DNA from: Deltaproteobacteria bacterium RBG_16_44_11
GTDB taxonomy: Bacteria; Desulfobacterota; Syntrophia; Syntrophales; Smithellaceae
Assembly (NCBI GenBank): GCA_001797845.1
Contig: MGQN01000026.1
Span: 1,603 to 13,547 of the forward strand
Reading direction: 5' to 3'
DNA: 11,945 nt
The translations under genes and the position numbers were made by a program. This document shows, piece after piece, positions 7,221-11,945 of the stretch (its first letter is position 1; the number at the start of each line of letters is the position of its first letter). The notes under the pieces were generated by a model that did no database searches, was not told the origin of the DNA, and saw nothing but the letters and a program-made list of their open reading frames with translations.

Positions 7221-7296
7221 TTGCGAGAGAGTGCAGCGAACGAAGCAATCTCTCTTTTTGTATTAGATTGCCACGTCCGCCACGGCGGACTCGCAA
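7221..7296. repeat. REP/MITE-like palindromic element between the two ligase genes
   Basis: Nested inverted repeats fill the gap: outer TTGCGAG (7221-7227) / CTCGCAA (7290-7296); inner GCAATCT (7245-7251) / AGATTGC (7265-7271); and a tight hairpin GTCCGCC-AC-GGCGGAC (7275-7290). The 'gcgaacgaagcaatctc ... agattgccac ... ctcgcaatgac' style of sequence resembles dispersed intergenic repeats seen in many bacterial genomes. It has no ORF. It could fold in the transcript and weaken or process the mRNA between the ligase genes. There is no long T-tract directly after the hairpin, so it need not terminate transcription. Confidence 0.7.
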
Positions 7297-7329
7297 TGAC
7301 AAATAAATAATGAGGATGGATTAAACAAC

Positions 7330-8880
7330 ATGACAAACAAGTTTCACCGCGATACAGTCGGCGACATTTCCCGAAGATCAGCCGCGAAATATCCCGATCA
7401 AAAAGCAATAATTTTTCAGGAAAAAACATTGACATTTTACGAACTGGAAAAGCAGGCGTGCCAATTTGCCAATTTGATGCTCTCGTACGGCGCTAAAAAA
7501 GGAGACCGGGTTGCCATCAATGCGTATAACTCGCATTACTACGCGATATCGCTTTTAGGTCTTTCCAAAATCGGAGCGACACAGGTTCCGGTAAATTATA
7601 TGCTCAACAGCGAAGAGATATCTTATGTTGTTTCGCACTCCGGCGCGAAAATATTTCTTGTCGAAGATAGTCTTTTACCGTTGGTCGAATCAAAAAAAGA
7701 GCTGTTCCATTCGGTGCAAAAATGGGGGCTGATACAGGTGGGATCAGGTGCTCTGCCCGATGGATATTTTGACCTGGAAAAAGAAATGTCCCAAATGCCC
7801 GATGATGATCCGGATATGGATATTTCCGCGGAAGACATTGTTCAGATACCCTACACCAGCGGGACGGAATCAAAACCTAAAGGGGCAATGCTTTCCAACC
7901 GGGCGCTCATGTCGCAATACTTCAGCTGTATTATAGAGGGGCAATATGAAAAAAATGATATCAGTATTCATGCTCTTCCGCTGTTTCACTGCGCCCAACT
8001 ACACTGTTTTTTGATGCCTTTTATCTACGTCGGAGCGACAAACATTATCCTGCACAAAGCCGATCCCGGGGAGATAATGAAAAACATCGAGAAATATAAA
8101 GCTAATCACATGTTTGCCCCGCCGACTGTATGGATAGGGCTTCTCAATCATCCGGAATTCAAAAATTACAATCTCGGCAGCCTGAAAAAAGGAGCATACG
8201 GCGCGAGCATCATGCCGATGGAGGTCATCAGGCAGCTCCGGCGGACTTTTACCGGAATGCGTTTGTGGAATTATTATGGTCAGACGGAAATGAGCCCGGT
8301 GGCGGCAATTTTAAAACCGGACGACCAGTTTGCTAAATCTGGTTCCGCGGGCAAGCCGGTCATAAACGTGGAAACACGGCTTATGGATGATAACGGAAAA
8401 TTCGTTCGGGTAGGCGAGGTGGGTGAAATAGTCCACAGGTCAGGTCAGGTTATGACCGGGTATCTCAATGACCCGGAAAAAACTGCCGAGGCCTTCCAGT
8501 TTGAATGGTTCCACAGTGGAGATCTTGGCGTATTCGATAACGACGGGTATTTGTATGTTGTGGACAGAAAAAAAGATATGATTAAGACCGGAGGTGAGAA
8601 TGTCGCTTCAAGGGAGGTTGAAGAAGTGCTATATTCACATCCGGAAATCGCGGAGGCGGCGGTTATCGGGCTTCCTGATCCGAAATGGATAGAGATTGTT
8701 TCCGCCGTTGTCGTTCCCAAAAACGGAGCAAAAATATCCGATAAGGATATTATTGATTTTTGCAAAGTAAGATTGGCCGGGTTTAAGTGTCCGAAGAAGG
8801 TCTTTGTTGCGAAGGAACTGGCAAAAAATCCCTCAGGAAAAATTTTAAAAAGGGAACTTCGGGAAAAATACGCGGCATGA
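7330..8880 (+). CDS. acyl-CoA ligase 2 (AMP-binding, ANL superfamily; FadD-like)
   Basis: 516 residues from ATG 7330; the Shine-Dalgarno is weak (GGA 9 nt upstream; GAGG is 14 nt away). Same reaction class as the neighbour but clearly a different subfamily. The P-loop is YTSGTESKPKG (175-185), where the usual T-G after TSGT is E-S, a variant seen in FadD-type long-chain and sterol side-chain ligases. Other motifs are intact: YYGQTE (315-320), FHSGDLG (D398), VVDRKKDMIKTGGEN (R413) and catalytic K504 in NPSGKILK. The substrate is not readable. The first ligase ends 124 nt upstream, with the REP-like element between them, and the MerR gene follows after 34 nt. Confidence 0.93.
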   Translation: MTNKFHRDTVGDISRRSAAKYPDQKAIIFQEKTLTFYELEKQACQFANLMLSYGAKKGDRVAINAYNSHYYAISLLGLSKIGATQVPVNYMLNSEEISYVVSHSGAKIFLVEDSLLPLVESKKELFHSVQKWGLIQVGSGALPDGYFDLEKEMSQMPDDDPDMDISAEDIVQIPYTSGTESKPKGAMLSNRALMSQYFSCIIEGQYEKNDISIHALPLFHCAQLHCFLMPFIYVGATNIILHKADPGEIMKNIEKYKANHMFAPPTVWIGLLNHPEFKNYNLGSLKKGAYGASIMPMEVIRQLRRTFTGMRLWNYYGQTEMSPVAAILKPDDQFAKSGSAGKPVINVETRLMDDNGKFVRVGEVGEIVHRSGQVMTGYLNDPEKTAEAFQFEWFHSGDLGVFDNDGYLYVVDRKKDMIKTGGENVASREVEEVLYSHPEIAEAAVIGLPDPKWIEIVSAVVVPKNGAKISDKDIIDFCKVRLAGFKCPKKVFVAKELAKNPSGKILKRELREKYAA

Positions 8881-8914
8881 TTTTTTAAAATTCGTGTATA
8901 TTGGGTGGTAAAAC

Positions 8915-9295
8915 ATGAACGACGAATCCATATCCATCGGCGATTTAGCCAAAAAACTGGAAATGAGTCAGCGAACAATCCGCTATTACGAAGAAATCGG
9001 ACTGCTCAATTCCATCAAGCGCGTTGAAGGGGGACGCCGGGTTTATACTGATGCGGATTTAAGGCGCCTGAAACTGATTAAGCGGCTGAAAATTATGGGC
9101 ATGACTCTTTCAGACATGCAAGAACTCGAAGCGATGTGGACGATTGAAAAATCCAATGAAAAGGTGCTCAAGCGCCTCCTTGAACTGATGGGGAATCACT
9201 TAAAGCGGCTTGACGACCGCATTGCCGACCTTGATATTTTGAGAAACGAAATCATCGAGTATCGGGAACGCATTCAATCGAAGATTATGAAATAA
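8915..9295 (+). CDS. MerR-family transcriptional regulator
   Basis: 126 residues, with GGTGG 6 nt before ATG. The N-terminal winged helix-turn-helix is typical of MerR: ISIGDLAKKLEMSQRTIRYY (6-25), EEIGLL, then wing residues GGRRVYTDADLRRL (39-52) and MGMTLSDMQEL. The rest is one long charged helix (about 75-122) for antiparallel dimerisation. There is no C-terminal effector domain and no Cys, so it is not a metal or redox sensor of the MerR/ZntR/SoxR kind. Small MerR proteins of this type beside acyl-CoA genes (LiuR-like) respond to acyl-CoA-related signals in proteobacteria. It is 34 nt behind ligase 2, so it is probably in the same transcript and may feed back on the palindrome at 5445-5464 (inference). 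Confidence 0.9.
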   Translation: MNDESISIGDLAKKLEMSQRTIRYYEEIGLLNSIKRVEGGRRVYTDADLRRLKLIKRLKIMGMTLSDMQELEAMWTIEKSNEKVLKRLLELMGNHLKRLDDRIADLDILRNEIIEYRERIQSKIMK

Positions 9296-9361
9296 AAGAC
9301 AGGCGATATTCTTTATTCCCTTGATTTGATCCTTGTGCCGTCGCCGTGTTATAAATTTATT

Positions 9362-9628
9362 ATGAAATCAAAAAAGACAGCGGCAAATAAATCATGGGTG
9401 GTATATCTTTTGCGTTGCAACGACAATAGTATCTACACTGGTTGTACTAATGACATTGAAAAGCGGCTGATTGCTCATAGCAAAGGAACTGCTTCCAAAT
9501 ATACACGGGCAAAAAGGCCGGTGAAGTTATTAAAAATCAGCAGGCACATGAATAGAAAAGAAGCGATGCGCCTGGAAATAGAAATTAAAAAAATGCCGAA
9601 AGAAAAAAAGATTGTCGCTTTGGGCTAA
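9362..9628 (+). CDS. GIY-YIG domain mini-protein (YhbQ/UPF0213-like)
   Basis: 88 residues from ATG 9362. A TTG at 9326 would add 12 residues that do not look like the family. Almost the whole protein is one GIY-YIG nuclease domain: the first strand VVYLLRCNDNSIYTG holds the GIY (VYL) and YIG (YTG) equivalents, then NDIEKRL with the conserved Arg, the KGTASKYT turn, and EAMRLEIEIKK with the Glu that binds the metal. Length matches stand-alone YhbQ-like proteins. Their role is not firmly known; DNA-repair or nucleic-acid nicking activity has been proposed for the family. No Shine-Dalgarno is visible. It ends 37 nt from the convergent hydrolase gene. Confidence 0.85.
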   Translation: MKSKKTAANKSWVVYLLRCNDNSIYTGCTNDIEKRLIAHSKGTASKYTRAKRPVKLLKISRHMNRKEAMRLEIEIKKMPKEKKIVALG

Positions 9629-9665
9629 ATTGAGAAATACGCGCTAAAAATTGAGGTCTTAAATC

Positions 9666-10541
9666 CTAGATTGCTTCCGCCAAAAATTCTTTCACGATTG
9701 CAGCGGTTGCTTTTGGTTTTTGCATGGGGATTAAATGTCCGGCTCCCTCGATGGATAAATATTTACCTTTGCGAAATAAGGATACCACCTTTTGCAGATC
9801 GATAAAATTACGATTTTCGCTTTTTTCGCCTTCCACAACCAAAACCGGACAAGTTAATTTATCGAGCAGCGGCCAGGGATTTCTGCTCCAGCCGCCCATA
9901 AACATCGCGGCCTCGCTTTCGGGCGTACAGGTTAGTTTCAAATCGCCCGCTTCTTGCTTTTGCATTCCATATTCGAGATATAACCGGAGAACCTGCTCAT
10001 CCCAATCCGAAAAAAGCGATTTTGATTTTAGATAAGCCCAAGCTTCTGCTTCACTTTTCCAATGGTTCGTTCTTTTAATTGATTTTGAAGCCAGGGGATG
10101 ATCTTTTACCGTGGCTTTCATCGAATAGAATTCTTCCGGCAGGAAAATCGGTTCAATAAGAATCAAACCCAGCGGCTCAACTCCATATAACGCAGCCGCA
10201 ATGGTAAGCACTGTTCCGCCCATCGAATGTCCGACAAGCAAAGGTTTTTTTATTTGCAATTTAGTGCAAAAAGTCGCCAAATCTTTGGCGATAATATCCC
10301 AGCTCAACCCGCCTTTTTCCGGATCACACTCTCGATAGTTGCATATATACGGAACCCAAACCTTACTAGACGGTGCAAATTCCTTTGCCACCGGATGCCA
10401 AAGCCAGGGCAAAAAACCTGTGGCATGGGCAAAAAGAAATTGCGGAGTACTTCCCTCATAATAAAGATAGGGCAAATCAGCTCCGCCGACATCCTGCATT
10501 TTTAAATCAGGTATTTCTTTTTTTAAAACATTTTCAGGCAT
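9666..10541 (-). CDS. alpha/beta-fold hydrolase
   Basis: 291 residues from ATG 10541; the Shine-Dalgarno is weak. This is a single alpha/beta-hydrolase domain without signal peptide, so cytosolic. FLFAHATGF (35-43) forms the oxyanion-hole HxT/G region. The nucleophile elbow GHSMGG gives S106, and the catalytic His is H269 in GAGHLIPM. The acidic member is probably E237 or E239 in LVVEGEKSENR, where Asp is more usual. A lid of about 130-210 is rich in Trp and Tyr. Esterase, lipase or C-C/thioester hydrolase are all possible; the substrate is unknown. It is the last gene of the minus-strand cluster, 38 nt behind the arginine decarboxylase. Confidence 0.85.
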   Translation of the reverse strand: MPENVLKKEIPDLKMQDVGGADLPYLYYEGSTPQFLFAHATGFLPWLWHPVAKEFAPSSKVWVPYICNYRECDPEKGGLSWDIIAKDLATFCTKLQIKKPLLVGHSMGGTVLTIAAALYGVEPLGLILIEPIFLPEEFYSMKATVKDHPLASKSIKRTNHWKSEAEAWAYLKSKSLFSDWDEQVLRLYLEYGMQKQEAGDLKLTCTPESEAAMFMGGWSRNPWPLLDKLTCPVLVVEGEKSENRNFIDLQKVVSLFRKGKYLSIEGAGHLIPMQKPKATAAIVKEFLAEAI

Positions 10542-10579
10542 ACAATTCTTACTGTTGCCAATTCCTATCAGCCCAATAT

Positions 10580-11128
10580 TTAAAAGACGAACACAGCCGC
10601 GGCCATTACCGTGGTGTATTGATTATCTCTGCAAATTGTTGATTGGGTTACGTTGAGGGTACGAACAATCTTGCCGCTTATTTTAAAAATTTCCTTTTTT
10701 TCATCCCAGCTTTCGTCCACATTGAAATCAATTCCTAAAGTGGAGGCCAGCATGGCCGCGGCCAGATCTTCCGCGTAGTCACCCGCTTGCTTTTCTGTCT
10801 GACCATACGCGTGATGTTCGCTGATATAACCGTAGGATGATTTTTCCGCGGGAATGGCGCAGCCGACAGATGACGCCAGCAGCCTTTTAGGCTCATTGGT
10901 GCAGCAGCGGCTCATAACACAATACGTAATAGCGCCGGGGATTAACTCTTTGAGTCCCTGAGTCTTAGAAATCATTTTGCAGCGCGGCGGAAAAATGCTG
11001 GAAACCTGCACTAAATTGCATTTTTCTATTCCTGCATCTCTTAAGGCACGCTCAAAGGAATGCAATTCATCTTTGTGCGTGCCCACTCCTTTTGTAAAAA
11101 AAATTCTTTTGGGTACAAAATCATCCAC
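10580..11128 (-). CDS. pdaD: pyruvoyl-dependent arginine decarboxylase (PvlArgDC)
   Basis: 182 residues from GTG 11128, supported by AAGGAG 7-8 nt upstream. The proenzyme cuts itself between two Ser in QVSSIFPP (S43/S44); the second Ser becomes the pyruvoyl group that replaces PLP. The products are a short beta chain (about 1-43) and an alpha chain (44-182). Other family marks are FFTKGVGTHKDELHSFERAL at the N-terminus, NLVQVSSIFPPRCK, and ISEHHAYGQTEKQAGDYAED with its conserved Glu (E104). The reaction is arginine to agmatine and CO2, feeding polyamine synthesis or acid/energy balance. Length matches archaeal and bacterial PvlArgDC (about 160-190). A related histidine or aspartate decarboxylase is much less likely. 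It lies between the diiron protein and the hydrolase, in the same direction. Confidence 0.92.
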   Translation of the reverse strand: MDDFVPKRIFFTKGVGTHKDELHSFERALRDAGIEKCNLVQVSSIFPPRCKMISKTQGLKELIPGAITYCVMSRCCTNEPKRLLASSVGCAIPAEKSSYGYISEHHAYGQTEKQAGDYAEDLAAAMLASTLGIDFNVDESWDEKKEIFKISGKIVRTLNVTQSTICRDNQYTTVMAAAVFVF

Positions 11129-11194
11129 TTTTCAACTCCTTTTTTCTGCCTTCACGGGCAAAAGAATTTATTTTTTAAAACAAACCCGGCTGTA

Positions 11195-11662
11195 TCATCC
11201 GCCCGCGGTTTGAACAAAAGCTGTATTGGCGTATAAATACTCTACCTTTTCTTTATGCTTCAACTCTTGGGCTGCCATTTTCATCAGCATTTCTTTTATT
11301 TCTCCTTTCGGATGAAGAGATGCCAGCCCCTTGTAAAAATTATAAGAGTTAAGTTCTCTTTCCGCGGCGATAAGGTATACATCTTTGCTGTCCATATTAT
11401 ATTTTACTTTGGGTGATTGAAGACATTCGGCTATTTTGTTATTTTTTATTTTACTTGTATTAGTGGCATTGCCAATAAAACTTTCCTGGCGGTATTGCAA
11501 TAAATATTCTTTATGTTTTTTTTCCTCTTGAGCCATATAAAGCAATGTATCTTTAGCTGCTTTGTCGGTAACTATTTCCGCAAGCTTTAGATAAAACTGG
11601 TTTGCTTCTTCCTCGTTGGCAATCGCTTTTTCAATTATAGAATCAAGGTTTGAATCTTTCAT
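11195..11662 (-). CDS. rubrerythrin-like diiron protein (no rubredoxin domain)
   Basis: 155 residues from ATG 11662, with GAGGA just upstream at 5-6 nt. An upstream TTG (11713) would overlap the selenoprotein gene. It is a ferritin-like four-helix bundle with a repeated ligand pattern: E17 (NEEEANQFY), E47-x-x-H50 (EEKKHKEY), E103 (ERELNSYNFY) and E133-x-x-H136 (ELKHKEKVEYLY). These six residues would hold two irons. There is no Cys-x-x-Cys rubredoxin tail; the only Cys is C80. Proteins of this group reduce peroxide or handle oxygen and sulfur stress in anaerobes; the electron donor would be a separate protein. The upstream neighbour is a redox selenoprotein, 47 nt away, which fits a shared redox-stress role (inference). 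Confidence 0.88.
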   Translation of the reverse strand: MKDSNLDSIIEKAIANEEEANQFYLKLAEIVTDKAAKDTLLYMAQEEKKHKEYLLQYRQESFIGNATNTSKIKNNKIAECLQSPKVKYNMDSKDVYLIAAERELNSYNFYKGLASLHPKGEIKEMLMKMAAQELKHKEKVEYLYANTAFVQTAGG

Positions 11663-11684
11663 GCTTATCCTCACTAATTGTTCA

Positions 11685-11721
11685 TTTGAACCGATTTCAC
11701 GACCGGTTATCAAACTCCTCA
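11685..11721 (-). promoter_or_regulatory. candidate second SECIS for the C-terminal UGA
   Basis: After UGA (11719-11721) and four nt, TTTG (11711-11714), a two-base bulge and AACCG (11704-11708) pair with CGGTT (11689-11693) and CAAA (11685-11688). The 10-nt apical loop begins GTCG 15 nt after the UGA. The distance fits a bacterial SECIS; the loop is larger than in fdhF, so this one is less certain. The hairpin spans the true stop codon and runs into the leader of the rubrerythrin-like gene. Confidence 0.55.
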
Positions 11722-11906
11722 GGAACCTCCATAACCGATAGATACTTTGCCGCCCTCGACAATGACAGGTACCTGGCGTATCCCTCCGGCAATTTACCCG
11801 CGTCTGATTTTACGTCGATGTAAAGAGCTTTGTCACCAAAAGCCGACCTGGCTTTGTCTGTGTAGGGTCAACCGGCCCTACCGTATATTTTAATTTGATC
11901 AGCCAT
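11710..11906 (-). CDS. small glutaredoxin-like selenoprotein, UXX-star type, with two in-frame UGA (Sec) codons and one frame break
   Basis: ATG 11906 has GGAGG 6 nt upstream. The first 39 codons read MADQIKIYGRAG, then UGA (11868-11870), then PYTDKARSAFGDKALYIDVK and SDAGKL. U13-P-Y-T is a glutaredoxin-like active site (CPYC/CPYT) with selenocysteine in place of the first Cys. After two extra bases near 11788-11789 the family's second half follows in another frame: GGIRQVPVIVEGG (cis-Pro loop), KVSIGYGGS, then a second UGA (11719-11721), G-V and stop TGA (11710-11712). Ending in Sec-x-x-stop is the mark of the UXX-star (seleno)proteins, which are usually about 70-75 residues. This copy has 64 plus 2 nt, so about 8-9 residues before GGI seem lost. 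The frame break is either a recent indel (pseudogene) or a sequence error. Without the shift, translation would end at 11697-11699 with an unrelated tail. Likely role: cytosolic redox enzyme; the partner is unknown. Confidence 0.82.
11839..11870 (-). promoter_or_regulatory. bacterial SECIS element for the active-site UGA
   Basis: UGA is followed after 12 nt by the stem AAAGCC (11850-11855) / GGCTTT (11839-11844) with apical loop AGGTC (11845-11849). The loop begins 18 nt after the UGA. The E. coli fdhF SECIS has an AGGUCU loop about 17 nt after its UGA, so both loop sequence and distance match what SelB needs. CAC/GTG can pair further out. Confidence 0.8.
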
Positions 11907-11945
11907 GTTTTTCCTCCGAATCGGCGTTATCGCGATTAATATTCG

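Noticed and set aside
8445..8978. 177-codon minus-strand ORF opposite ligase 2 and the MerR start
   Set aside because: It overlaps two well-supported genes on the other strand and has no domain features.
9326..9361. TTG start, or a TTGATC/TATAAA promoter giving a leaderless GIY-YIG mRNA
   Set aside because: The extra residues do not fit the family, and the promoter match is weak and only 6-7 nt from ATG. Either could be chance in AT-rich DNA.
11195..11197. TGA ending the rubrerythrin-like gene as a Sec codon
   Set aside because: The bundle is complete, only about nine codons follow before the next stop, and no hairpin is in place.
1..11945. CRISPR array, tRNA, rRNA, insertion sequence or phage genes
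   Set aside because: I saw no regularly spaced repeats, no tRNA or rRNA signature, and no transposase, integrase or phage structural protein.

Overview
The window looks like chromosomal DNA of an anaerobic Desulfobacterota-type bacterium, possibly of the Syntrophales/Syntrophus-Smithella kind. This is inference from gene content, not a database result. The clues are moderate GC, multi-PAS signalling proteins, two tandem acyl-CoA ligases with a MerR regulator, a pyruvoyl-dependent arginine decarboxylase, a rubrerythrin-like diiron protein, and a small selenoprotein read through in-frame UGA codons.

Layout. Left block, all minus strand: a HAMP/PAS signalling protein cut by the window edge (1-397) with a near-consensus promoter (485-514); a gap holding a possible broken small ORF, a 16-bp palindrome and one copy of a 21-bp direct repeat; a large membrane hybrid histidine kinase (859-3570); a small lipoprotein of unknown function (3699-4121) carrying the second copy of the repeat; a strong terminator (4161-4193); a secreted cytochrome c'-like protein (4265-4654); and a secreted DUF3617-type protein (4774-5196). 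The 5197-5564 gap is a divergent control region with a promoter on each strand and a 20-bp near-perfect palindrome at the predicted start of rightward transcription.

Centre block, plus strand: acyl-CoA ligase 1 (5565-7205), a REP/MITE-like palindromic element (7221-7296), acyl-CoA ligase 2 (7330-8880), a MerR regulator (8915-9295) and a GIY-YIG mini-protein (9362-9628). The ligases probably activate fatty or related carboxylic acids to CoA thioesters, and the MerR protein is a natural candidate for binding the palindrome.

Right block, minus strand, transcribed leftwards from the window edge: a selenoprotein (11906-11710), a rubrerythrin-like protein (11662-11195), PvlArgDC (11128-10580) and an alpha/beta hydrolase (10541-9666), with gaps of 38-66 nt that suggest an operon.

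The most interesting item is the selenoprotein. Its glutaredoxin-like active site reads G-UGA-P-Y-T, and 18 nt after that UGA there is a hairpin with an AGGUC loop, as in classical bacterial SECIS elements. A second in-frame UGA lies three codons from the end (S-U-G-V-stop, the 'UXX-star' ending), with its own hairpin. Standard ORF calling misses the gene completely. Its two halves are in different frames, so either the gene carries a small indel or the sequence has an error there.
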